A stretch of 6,334 bases of DNA from positions 1-6,334 of the forward strand of contig CACXDV010000040.1 of assembly GCA_902766585.1 (NCBI GenBank). The letters run 5' to 3'. Source of the DNA: an uncultured Ruminococcus sp. (GTDB taxonomy: Bacteria; Bacillota; Clostridia; Oscillospirales; Acutalibacteraceae). A program made the position numbers and the translations under genes. The stretch's first letter is position 1; every line of letters begins with the position of its first letter. The notes under the pieces were generated by a model. The model made no database searches, had not been told where the DNA came from, and saw only the letters and a list, made by a program, of their open reading frames with translations. This document shows positions 1 to 6,304 of this stretch, piece by piece.

Positions 1-223
1 AAAAATATTTGATTTATTATTTATAAACAAGATATTATTTAGAATCGGAGAAAATACGGGCAAAATATTTTTCAGAATAGGTCCGTGAATATTGAAATTG
101 GCGCTGTTTTATTATATAATAGGAGAAGTGCAGATTTTTTGTCGTTCAGTCGAATATACTGTTATACGGCAAGATATTTTATACTGCTAAGCTCTTAAAT
201 ATTTTTAAATGGGAGTGCTTTAA
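1..223. other. AT-rich upstream region and murC leader
   Basis: No convincing gene lies here. The stretch is strongly AT-rich and contains the palindromic octamer AAATATTT at 3-10, 63-70 and 197-204, which may be chance in such sequence. It holds the SigA promoter (92-120). A purine-rich ribosome binding site, GGGAG (211-215), lies 8 nt before the murC ATG. I find no riboswitch fold or attenuator-type terminator in the roughly 97-nt leader. The gene to the left of the window is not seen, so its direction is unknown. Confidence 0.6.
92..120 (+). promoter_or_regulatory. SigA (sigma-70 type) promoter upstream of murC
   Basis: The -35 hexamer TTGAAA (92-97) matches the TTGACA consensus at five of six bases. 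It is followed by exactly 17 nt and a perfect -10 hexamer TATAAT (115-120). Transcription would begin near 126-128, giving a leader of about 97 nt before the murC start codon. No equally good promoter is visible in the gaps between the downstream genes, so this is the best candidate for the whole murC-speD-speA-speE-dehydrogenase transcript. The call rests on sequence match and spacing only. Confidence 0.8.
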
Positions 224-1621
224 ATGAGTAATATGTATGAACATCTGCTTGATAATGTCAAAACCATACATTTTGTTGGAATTGGCGGTTCGGGTATGTG
301 CCCTCTTGCTGAAATTCTTCATCACGCGGGATATAATATCACGGGTTCCGATGTCTCGGAATCAGATACGCTTGAGAGGATACGTTCCTACGGTATACCC
401 GTAACAATGGGACATAAGCCTGAAAATGTTATCGGAGCAGACCTTGTAGTTTATACCGCCGCAGTCAAAAAGGATAATCCTGAGCTTGTAAGCGCAGAAG
501 AACACGGGATAAAAACCATTGAGCGCTGTATAATGCTCGGTGCAGTTGTGGAAAAGTATAAGCAGTCGGTTGCTGTTTGCGGTACGCATGGAAAAACTAC
601 GACCACTTCCATGATAACTCAGATACTTACAATGTCAGAATTTGATCCCACAGCGGTTATCGGCGCAAAGCTCCCCTTTATCGGCGGAAACAGCCGTGTG
701 GGAAAATCAGATATTATTGTCTGTGAGGCTTGTGAATATGTTGACACCTTCCTGCATATCTATCCTGCACTCACAGTCATTCTCAATGTTGATGAAGATC
801 ACCTCGATTACTTCAAAACACTTGACAGAATCAAGGAATCCTTTACAAAATTTGCCGACCAGACCTCAGATACTCTTGTTGTCAACGGTGATGATGAGAA
901 TACCATGCAGTGCGTAAAGGATATGGACAAAAAAGGAAAGAAGGTCATTACCTTCGGCTTTGGCGAAAACAATGATTTCCGCGCTGTTCTGTCTGATGAT
1001 AAGCAGGAGGTATTCGACAGCTTTGATATTCTTAAAAACGGAGAAAAAATCACTTCCGTTAAGCTTAAGGTTCCGGGTAAATTCAATGTAATGAATGCTC
1101 TTGCAGCCGCCGCTGCCGCTATCACACTCGGAGTAAAGCCTGATGACGCGGCAAAGGCACTTGAAGCCTTCAGCGGCGCTCACAGAAGGTTTGAGATACT
1201 CGGTAAGCCATGCGGAATAACCGTTGCCGATGACTTTGCTCATCATCCCACTGAGCTGAAAGCTACTCTTACTACTGCAATGGCTATGGGCTACAAGCGT
1301 GTCTGGGCAGTCTTCCAGCCGCATACCTTCTCCCGTACCTATCAATTCCTTAATGAATTCGCTGAGGTGCTTTCCATTGCCGACAAATGTGTGCTTTCGG
1401 AAATTCTTCCCGTAAGAGAAACAAATCAGTGGAATATCTATGCAAAGGATCTCGCAGAAAAAATTGACGGCTGCGTCTGGTTCAAAACCTTTGAGGAAAT
1501 ATCCGATTATGTTACCCGCGAAGCTGAACCCGGTGACCTGATTATTACTATCGGCGGCGGAAATGTTTATATGTGCGCTAATATGATCCTCAAAACCCTT
1601 TCCGAAAAGGAGAAGAATTAA
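224..1621 (+). CDS. murC: UDP-N-acetylmuramate--L-alanine ligase (MurC)
   Basis: MurC is the cytoplasmic ATP-dependent ligase that adds L-alanine to UDP-MurNAc, the first peptide-forming step of peptidoglycan synthesis (EC 6.3.2.8). The 465 residues match the usual family length and all three Mur ligase domains are visible. An N-terminal Rossmann-like UDP-binding domain carries GIGGSGM (19-25). The central ATPase has the P-loop GTHGKTTT (120-127), an EACE segment (168-171) and DEDHLDYF (190-197). The C-terminal domain has AHRRFEILG (319-327), DDFAHHPTE (336-344) and FQPHTFSRT (364-372). The segment after the P-loop reads EACEYVD rather than the proteobacterial EADESD; I recall this as normal for clostridial MurC. 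The ATG follows GGGAG by 8 nt and directly precedes the conserved fold. It is the first gene of the apparent operon, 34 nt before speD, and is driven by the promoter at 92-120. Confidence 0.97.
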   Translation: MSNMYEHLLDNVKTIHFVGIGGSGMCPLAEILHHAGYNITGSDVSESDTLERIRSYGIPVTMGHKPENVIGADLVVYTAAVKKDNPELVSAEEHGIKTIERCIMLGAVVEKYKQSVAVCGTHGKTTTTSMITQILTMSEFDPTAVIGAKLPFIGGNSRVGKSDIIVCEACEYVDTFLHIYPALTVILNVDEDHLDYFKTLDRIKESFTKFADQTSDTLVVNGDDENTMQCVKDMDKKGKKVITFGFGENNDFRAVLSDDKQEVFDSFDILKNGEKITSVKLKVPGKFNVMNALAAAAAAITLGVKPDDAAKALEAFSGAHRRFEILGKPCGITVADDFAHHPTELKATLTTAMAMGYKRVWAVFQPHTFSRTYQFLNEFAEVLSIADKCVLSEILPVRETNQWNIYAKDLAEKIDGCVWFKTFEEISDYVTREAEPGDLIITIGGGNVYMCANMILKTLSEKEKN

Positions 1622-1641
1622 ACAGAATATCTTAAAATAAG

Positions 1642-1658
1642 GCAGGGATGTTGATTTG
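1642..1658 (+). promoter_or_regulatory. Ribosome binding site and TTG start of speD
   Basis: The purine-rich stretch GCAGGGA (1642-1648) sits 7 nt before a TTG codon at 1656. This TTG is in frame with the conserved SpeD N-terminus. The nearby ATG at 1648-1650 is out of frame for speD and runs into TGA after three codons, so it cannot be the start. The next in-frame methionine (residue 59) lies far inside the conserved fold. A TTG start is therefore the only reading that keeps the whole protein, and it may lower translation relative to neighbouring ATG genes. Confidence 0.8.
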
Positions 1659-2468
1659 AATAAAAGACTAAAGCTTTACGGCTTCAATAACCTTACAAAA
1701 ACACTCAGCTTCAACATTTATGATGTATGCTATGCAAAAACGGAACGTGAACAAAAGGACTATATTGCCTATATTGACGAGCAGTATAATTCTGAGCGTC
1801 TTACCAATATCCTTTGCAGGGTAACGGAAATGATCGGCGCGTCCGTCCTTAATATTTCAAAGCAGGACTACGATCCTCAGGGCGCAAGCGTTACCCTTCT
1901 CATTTCCGAGAAAGGACTGCCCGAAGCAATTGATCCGTCCTGCAACTGCGGCGCAAGCTTTATCAACCGCCCCGGCGAGACAATTGCCGCTCATCTTGAT
2001 AAAAGCCATGTTACCGTACACACCTATCCCGAATATCATCCGGGCAATGCTATCGCTACCTTCCGTGTTGATATTGATGTTTCTACCTGCGGTACTATAT
2101 CACCGCTGAACACCCTTGACCTTCTTATAGACAGCTTCGATTCGGATATCATTACGATTGATTACCGTGTAAGAGGCTTCACAAGAAATACAGACGGCAA
2201 AAAGCTTTTTATAGATCACAAGATCACCTCAATACAGGATTATATCAAGGATGAAACACTGAAAAGATATGATACGGTCGATATAAATGTATATCAGGCA
2301 AATATCTTCCATACTCAGATGCTTATTAAAGAGCTTGAGCTTCAGAATTATCTTTTCAAGACCGATGTTTATGAGATACCTCCGAAGGAGCGTCTTGAGA
2401 TATCAAACAGCCTTCGCAGGGAAATGATCGAAATATTCAGCGGAACCAATGTATATAATGAGGAATGA
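1656..2468 (+). CDS. speD: S-adenosylmethionine decarboxylase proenzyme, E. coli-type (SpeD)
   Basis: SpeD decarboxylates S-adenosylmethionine to the aminopropyl donor used by spermidine synthase (EC 4.1.1.50). It is a pyruvoyl enzyme made by self-cleavage. The 270-residue protein aligns by eye along its length with the ~264-residue E. coli SpeD, including KLKLHGFNNLTK-like residues at the N-terminus, QDYDPQGASVT (70-80) and IDYRVRGFTR (168-177). The cleavage site is in HLDKSH (113-118): a cut between K116 and S117 would give a beta chain of 1-116 and an alpha chain whose S117 becomes the pyruvoyl group. The catalytic cysteine is C145 in STCG. This is the long, enterobacterial-type subclass (magnesium-stimulated in E. 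coli), not the ~120-residue Bacillus form. The next gene begins 3 nt after the stop, suggesting coupling. Confidence 0.96.
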   Translation: MNKRLKLYGFNNLTKTLSFNIYDVCYAKTEREQKDYIAYIDEQYNSERLTNILCRVTEMIGASVLNISKQDYDPQGASVTLLISEKGLPEAIDPSCNCGASFINRPGETIAAHLDKSHVTVHTYPEYHPGNAIATFRVDIDVSTCGTISPLNTLDLLIDSFDSDIITIDYRVRGFTRNTDGKKLFIDHKITSIQDYIKDETLKRYDTVDINVYQANIFHTQMLIKELELQNYLFKTDVYEIPPKERLEISNSLRREMIEIFSGTNVYNEE

Positions 2469-2474
2469 AAAATG
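2460..2474 (+). promoter_or_regulatory. Ribosome binding site of the speA-like gene, inside the end of speD
   Basis: The Shine-Dalgarno bases GAGGA (2460-2464) lie within the last codons of speD, 7 nt before the ATG at 2472. The speD TGA (2466-2468) is separated from that ATG by only three bases. Ribosomes ending speD would stand on the start site of the next gene, which supports translational coupling and the ATG choice. Confidence 0.7.
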
Positions 2475-3917
2475 AATCTTCAACAGGAACGTGCGCCGAT
2501 TCTTGAGGCGCTGAGCGAATACAGGGAAAATCGTATCGTTTCCTTTGATGTGCCCGGTCATAAACAGGGTAAGGGTAATCCGCAGCTTACGGAATTTCTC
2601 GGAAAGCAGTGCATGAGCGTTGATGTGAATTCAATGAAACCGCTTGATAACCTCTGCCACCCGGTAAGCGTTATCAAGGAAGCTGAAGAGCTTATGGCAG
2701 ATGCCTTCGGCGCCGCAAATGCTTTCTTTATGGTAAACGGTACATCAAGCGCAGTTCAGGCTATGGTAATGAGCGTCTGCAAGCGCGGAGACAAGATAAT
2801 CATGCCGAGAAATGTACACCGCAGCAGTATCAATGCACTTATCGTATGCGGTGCTGTACCGGTATATGTGAATCCCGGCGTGAACAAACAGCTCGGTATC
2901 CCTCTCGGAATGTCTGTCGCTTCAATTAAAAAAGCAATTGCAGAACATCCCGATGCAAAAGCTATTATCGTAAACAATCCCACCTATTACGGTGTTTGCT
3001 CGAATCTCCGTGAAATTGTTAAAATAGCCCATAGGGCAGGAATGAAGGTTCTTGTAGACGAGGCTCACGGAACACATTTCTATTTTGGAGATTATATGCC
3101 ACTGTCTGCAATGAGCGTCGGCGCGGATATGGCTGCGGTCAGTATGCACAAGACCGGAGGCTCTCTGACACAAAGCTCCGCCCTGCTTTTAGGTCCCGCT
3201 ATGAATCCGGGCTATGTAAGACAGATAATTAACCTTACCCAGACAACCAGCGCATCTTATCTCCTGCTTTCCTCAGTGGATATTGCAAGACGTAATCTTG
3301 CGCTTAACGGAAAACAGATATTTGAGCGTGTGACCTCACTTGCTTCATACGGTATTCAGGAGATAAACAAGCTCGGAGGACTTTACGCTTTTTCAAGAGA
3401 GCTTATCAACGGTGATGATATCTTCGATTTCGATCCTACGAAGATATCTGTACATACAAGAGATATCGGTCTTGCCGGGATCGAGGTCTATGATATTCTC
3501 CGTGACCGCTTTGATATTCAGATTGAATTCGGTGATATCGGTAATATCCTTGCCATTGTATCAGTCGGTGACCGTATACTCAATGTTGAAAGGCTTATCT
3601 CCGCGCTTTATGAAATAAAACGCCTTTATACTAAGAATCCCGCCGGTATGCTCGACCATGAATATATCGAACCCCATGTGGTATGCTCTCCGCAAGAAGC
3701 ATTCTACAGCAGAAAAAAACAGCTTCCCCTTGATGAAACACTCGGCAAGGTATGTGCAGAATTTGTTATGTGCTATCCTCCGGGAATACCTATCCTCGCT
3801 CCCGGAGAGCTTATAACCAAGGATGCTCTTGAATATATAAAATACGCAAAGGTCAAGGGCTGTAACCTTACCGGCGCGGAGGATATGAAAACAGATAAGA
3901 TAAATATAATGCTTTGA
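2472..3917 (+). CDS. speA: PLP-dependent Orn/Lys/Arg decarboxylase, probably arginine decarboxylase (SpeA, Bacillus type)
   Basis: This is an aminotransferase-fold (class I) amino acid decarboxylase of the Orn/Lys/Arg family. At 481 residues it has the short form typified by Bacillus SpeA, without the N-terminal wing domain of the ~710-750-residue E. coli inducible enzymes. Visible landmarks are FDVPGHKQG (25-33), NGTSSA (89-94) and RNVHRSS (113-119), whose H116 should stack on the cofactor. The aspartate motif DEAHGTH is at 196-202, and SMHKTGGSLTQSS (224-236) gives K227 as the PLP Schiff-base lysine. The conserved C-terminal PPGIPILAPGE is at 436-446. Arginine is the likely substrate (giving agmatine, then putrescine) because of the polyamine neighbours, but ornithine or lysine cannot be excluded from sequence alone. 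No agmatine deiminase or agmatinase gene lies in the window. It ends 26 nt before speE. Confidence 0.9.
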   Translation: MNLQQERAPILEALSEYRENRIVSFDVPGHKQGKGNPQLTEFLGKQCMSVDVNSMKPLDNLCHPVSVIKEAEELMADAFGAANAFFMVNGTSSAVQAMVMSVCKRGDKIIMPRNVHRSSINALIVCGAVPVYVNPGVNKQLGIPLGMSVASIKKAIAEHPDAKAIIVNNPTYYGVCSNLREIVKIAHRAGMKVLVDEAHGTHFYFGDYMPLSAMSVGADMAAVSMHKTGGSLTQSSALLLGPAMNPGYVRQIINLTQTTSASYLLLSSVDIARRNLALNGKQIFERVTSLASYGIQEINKLGGLYAFSRELINGDDIFDFDPTKISVHTRDIGLAGIEVYDILRDRFDIQIEFGDIGNILAIVSVGDRILNVERLISALYEIKRLYTKNPAGMLDHEYIEPHVVCSPQEAFYSRKKQLPLDETLGKVCAEFVMCYPPGIPILAPGELITKDALEYIKYAKVKGCNLTGAEDMKTDKINIML

Positions 3918-3943
3918 TTTCTTAGCATTGGAAAGGATATTAC

Positions 3944-4804
3944 ATGGAAATGTGGTATACAGAGGAACAGACCAAAAATGTCCGTTTCTCGATAAGATGT
4001 GACAAACAGAAATATTCCGCTCAGTCGGACTATCAGCGCATAGAAATATTCAGCACACCGGAATTCGGTGATGTTCTTGTTCTCGATGACCGTATCATGC
4101 TGACAACCAAGGACGAATTCATATACCATGAAATGATAACCCATGTTCCGATGGCAACTAATCCGTCGATCAAAAATGTCCTTGTTATCGGCGCCGGTGA
4201 CGGAGGTACCGTTAAGGAGCTTACAAGATACAAGACAATTGAAAATATTGATATGGTGGAAATAGACAGTATGGTAGTTGATGCCTGCCGTGAATTTCTC
4301 CCTACGGTATCATGCAGGCTGAATGATCCGAGAGTTCATGTCCATATTGATGACGGGCTTCGCTTTGTAAGAAGAGTCGAAAATCAGTATGACCTTATTA
4401 TAGTCGATTCAACAGACCCTATCGGCCCCGGTGAGGGACTTTTCACTACGGAATTCTACGGCAACTGCTACAAGGCTCTTAATGAAAACGGTATACTTGT
4501 AAACCAGCATGAAAGCCCCTACTATAAAACCTATTCCAAAGCAATGCGTCTGGCTCATAAAAAGCTTGTGGAATTCTTCCCTATCTGCAAGGTCTATCAG
4601 GCTCATATCCCGACCTATCCTTCGGGACACTGGCTCTTTGGCTTTGCTTCTAAAAAATTCCACCCGACACATGACCTGAACGAAAGCGCATGGAATGTTT
4701 TAGGAATAGATACACAGTACTATAATACCAGACTGCATCTCGGAAGCTTTGCTCTTCCGACCTATGTGACCAAACAGCTTATGGAGGGCGAACTCCTTAA
4801 CTGA
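3944..4804 (+). CDS. speE: Spermidine synthase / polyamine aminopropyltransferase (SpeE)
   Basis: SpeE transfers the aminopropyl group of decarboxylated SAM to putrescine, giving spermidine and methylthioadenosine (EC 2.5.1.16), in the cytoplasm. The 286 residues match the normal bacterial length. A small N-terminal beta domain (about 1-60) leads into a Rossmann methyltransferase-like core. The core contains VIGAGDGGTVKE (81-92) for nucleoside binding, VEID (105-108), DDGLRF (136-141) and the catalytic loop VDSTDPIGPGEGLF (154-167), where D155 and D158 are the expected catalytic and diamine-binding aspartates. The late motif YPSGHWLFGFAS (225-236) is also typical. The ATG is preceded by AAAGGA (3932-3937) at a 6-nt spacing. 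It sits directly downstream of the enzymes that make its two substrates. Other acceptor diamines such as cadaverine are possible. Confidence 0.95.
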   Translation: MEMWYTEEQTKNVRFSIRCDKQKYSAQSDYQRIEIFSTPEFGDVLVLDDRIMLTTKDEFIYHEMITHVPMATNPSIKNVLVIGAGDGGTVKELTRYKTIENIDMVEIDSMVVDACREFLPTVSCRLNDPRVHVHIDDGLRFVRRVENQYDLIIVDSTDPIGPGEGLFTTEFYGNCYKALNENGILVNQHESPYYKTYSKAMRLAHKKLVEFFPICKVYQAHIPTYPSGHWLFGFASKKFHPTHDLNESAWNVLGIDTQYYNTRLHLGSFALPTYVTKQLMEGELLN

Positions 4805-4829
4805 TATCATCCCGGAAAATAATTCAAAC

Positions 4830-4846
4830 GGAGGAATGTAACTATG
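4830..4846 (+). promoter_or_regulatory. Ribosome binding site deciding the start of the dehydrogenase gene
   Basis: A strong GGAGG (4830-4834) precedes the ATG at 4844 by 9 nt. A closer ATG at 4836 is followed at once by TAA and cannot be used. The 4844 start places the dinucleotide-binding loop at residues 6-14, as expected for this family. Confidence 0.75.
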
Positions 4847-6043
4847 GGAAAAGCTTTGATTATCGGAGCAGGCGGTGTTGCAAGCGTCTGCATACACAAA
4901 TGCTGTCAGAATCCGGACGTATTTGAAGAAATATGCATTGCAAGCAGAACAAAATCAAAATGCGATGCGCTTAAAGCAAAACTTGACGGGGGTAAAACTA
5001 AAATATCCACCGCTCAGGTAAATGCGGATAATGTTGATGAGCTTATTGCTCTTATCAATTCCTTCAAGCCAGATGTTGTTGTCAACCTTGCACTTCCCTA
5101 TCAGGATCTTACCATTATGGATGCTTGTCTTGCTACTAAGACAAACTATGTTGATACAGCAAACTATGAGCCTCTTGATACAGCTAAATTTGAATATAGC
5201 TGGCAGTGGGCATACCGTGAGCGTTTTGAAGAGGCAGGCATTACTGCTCTTCTCGGCAGCGGCTTTGATCCGGGCGTTACGGGTGTATTCAGCGCTTATG
5301 CCATGAAGCACGAATTTGACGAAATAAACTACATTGATATCCTTGACTGTAATGCCGGCGACCACGGCTATCCCTTCGCAACCAATTTCAACCCTGAGAT
5401 CAATATCCGTGAGGTTTCTGCAAAGGGCAGCTATATTGAGGACGGCAAATGGGTAGAGACCGAACCGATGGAAATCAAGCGCGTATACAACTTCCCTGAG
5501 ATAGGTGAAAAGGATATGTACCTCCTTCACCATGAAGAGCTGGAATCTCTCGCTCTCAACATCAAAGGAATCAAGCGTATCCGTTTCTTTATGACATTCG
5601 GACAGAGTTATCTCACACACCTCAAATGTCTCGAAAATGTCGGCATGACATCAATTGAGCCTATCGAATTTGAAGGAAAGCAGATCGTTCCGCTTCAGTT
5701 CCTCAAGGCTGTTCTTCCCGATCCGGCTTCACTCGGTCCGAGAACAGTGGGTAAAACTAATATCGGCTGTATTTTCATAGGCAAAAAGGATGGAAAGGAG
5801 AAGCATTATTACCTTTATAATGTATGCGATCATCAGGAATGTTATAAGGAAGTAGGTTCACAGGCTATTTCCTACACAACAGGTGTTCCTGCAATGATCG
5901 GCGCTGCTATGATCCTTACAGGCAAATGGAATACACCCGGCGTACATAATATTGAGGAATTTGATCCCGATCCCTTTATGGATGCTCTTAATAAATTCGG
6001 TCTGCCGTGGAAGGAAAGCTACGATCCGGAACTCGTTGAATAA
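4844..6043 (+). CDS. Saccharopine dehydrogenase-like protein, probable carboxynorspermidine/carboxyspermidine dehydrogenase (CANSDH)
   Basis: This 399-residue protein belongs to the LYS1/saccharopine reductase-like family. It starts with the Rossmann loop IIGAGGVAS (6-14). SRTKSK (34-39) after the second strand is typical of NADP binding, and VVVNLALPYQD (78-88) and LLGSGFDPGVTGVFSAYA (136-153) are also conserved. Later landmarks are CNAGDHG (169-175), GVPAMIGAAMI (347-357) and NKFGLPW (383-389). The family enzyme CANSDH (EC 1.5.1.43) reductively condenses L-aspartate semialdehyde with putrescine or diaminopropane to carboxyspermidine or carboxynorspermidine. Length fits (about 400 residues) and the polyamine neighbours make this assignment much more likely than lysine metabolism. 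Its usual partner, the decarboxylase CANSDC (nspC), is not next to it. The stop codon TAA (6041-6043) overlaps the edge of the inverted-repeat element, but the C-terminus looks natural rather than truncated. Confidence 0.85.
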   Translation: MGKALIIGAGGVASVCIHKCCQNPDVFEEICIASRTKSKCDALKAKLDGGKTKISTAQVNADNVDELIALINSFKPDVVVNLALPYQDLTIMDACLATKTNYVDTANYEPLDTAKFEYSWQWAYRERFEEAGITALLGSGFDPGVTGVFSAYAMKHEFDEINYIDILDCNAGDHGYPFATNFNPEINIREVSAKGSYIEDGKWVETEPMEIKRVYNFPEIGEKDMYLLHHEELESLALNIKGIKRIRFFMTFGQSYLTHLKCLENVGMTSIEPIEFEGKQIVPLQFLKAVLPDPASLGPRTVGKTNIGCIFIGKKDGKEKHYYLYNVCDHQECYKEVGSQAISYTTGVPAMIGAAMILTGKWNTPGVHNIEEFDPDPFMDALNKFGLPWKESYDPELVE

Positions 6044-6073
6044 TGTACAATTTTCAATGTACAATGTGCAATT
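6042..6073 (+). repeat. Left inverted-repeat arm with 7-bp periodicity
   Basis: Four heptamers run from 6043: ATGTACA, ATTTTCA, ATGTACA and ATGTGCA, then ATT. The second unit is the most diverged. The arm overlaps the last two bases of the dehydrogenase stop codon and pairs with 6271-6302 at 29 of 32 positions. Confidence 0.85.
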
Positions 6074-6133
6074 CGCGTCCTTCTTCTTATGAACCTCCAG
6101 TTCTGTTCCGCGTAACTAAAAACTAACCTAAAC

Positions 6134-6182
6134 AAAAATAAGTCTGTTGTATCATCAGGTAATACAACAGACTTGTTTTTTT
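6134..6182 (+). terminator. Rho-independent terminator ending the operon, possibly bidirectional
   Basis: A perfect 13-bp stem pairs 6140-6152 with 6162-6174 around a 9-nt loop (6153-6161). After one G comes a run of seven T (6176-6182). The A-tract at 6134-6138 lies opposite T residues 6176-6180, so on the - strand the same hairpin is also followed by five T. It could therefore stop transcription from both sides, which suits a gap between convergent genes. It lies about 97 nt after the dehydrogenase stop codon and is the first terminator seen after the promoter at 92-120. Confidence 0.88.
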
Positions 6183-6191
6183 ATCAAAGAA

Positions 6192-6230
6192 GTAAGTCGT
6201 GCAAGTCAATATATGACTTACACGACCTAC
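6192..6230 (-). other. Long hairpin that pairs fully only as - strand RNA
   Basis: Arms 6192-6208 and 6214-6230 form a 17-bp stem around a 5-nt loop. Read as + strand RNA the stem has two mismatches (C6202/A6220 and A6195/C6227). Read as - strand RNA both become G-U wobble pairs, so the stem is unbroken. It lacks a T-run directly after it on either strand and is therefore not a classical terminator alone. It could be a 3'-end structure of a convergent transcript or an internal part of the repeat element. Confidence 0.55.
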
Positions 6231-6270
6231 ACTAAAAATCAAAATTACAAATGAATCAGGAAAACCACTC

Positions 6271-6304
6271 AATTGCACATTGCACATTGCACATTGTACA
6301 TTGT
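6271..6304 (-). repeat. Right inverted-repeat arm with 7-bp periodicity
   Basis: Three exact copies of ATTGCAC (6272-6278, 6279-6285, 6286-6292) are followed by ATTGTAC (6293-6299) and a partial ATTGT (6300-6304). It is the inverted partner of 6042-6073 and is more regular than the left arm. The last base overlaps the stop codon of the putative convergent gene. Confidence 0.85.

Larger units (their letters stand above)
6042..6304. mobile_element. 263-bp MITE-like or intergenic element with heptamer-built terminal inverted repeats
   Basis: The whole gap between the dehydrogenase stop codon and a probable convergent gene is bounded by imperfect inverted repeats. Positions 6042-6073 match the reverse complement of 6271-6302 at 29 of 32 bases. 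Each arm is itself a tandem run of 7-bp units of the type ATTGCAC/ATTGTAC. The interior carries no credible gene but two strong hairpins (6140-6174 and 6192-6230). TA dinucleotides at 6041-6042 and 6305-6306 flank the block and could be a target duplication, though TA in AT-rich DNA is weak evidence. It could be a non-autonomous transposable element, or a dispersed intergenic repeat that ends convergent genes. No transposase is present. Confidence 0.55.

Noticed and set aside
139..185. Second promoter with TATACT at 155-160 or 180-185
   Set aside because: No -35 hexamer at 16-18 nt spacing accompanies either; the 92-120 promoter is far better.
1..210. Three AAATATTT palindromes upstream of murC as operator sites
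   Set aside because: Such octamers are expected by chance in this AT-rich leader and their spacing shows no pattern relative to the promoter.
121..223. Riboswitch or attenuator in the murC leader
   Set aside because: No long stem followed by a T-run and no recognisable aptamer core was seen in the roughly 97-nt leader.
866..1345. 159-codon open frame on the - strand inside murC
   Set aside because: Antiparallel shadow of a well-conserved MurC reading frame; composition is not protein-like.
4955..5620. 221-codon open frame on the - strand
   Set aside because: It lies wholly inside the dehydrogenase gene, has no good ribosome binding site and no recognisable family; the + strand protein has clear conserved motifs.
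6114..6134. Short tandem AACTAAA/AACTAAC units, also 7 bp
   Set aside because: Only about two good copies, in AT-rich sequence; noted because the period equals that of the inverted-repeat arms, but too little to call a feature.
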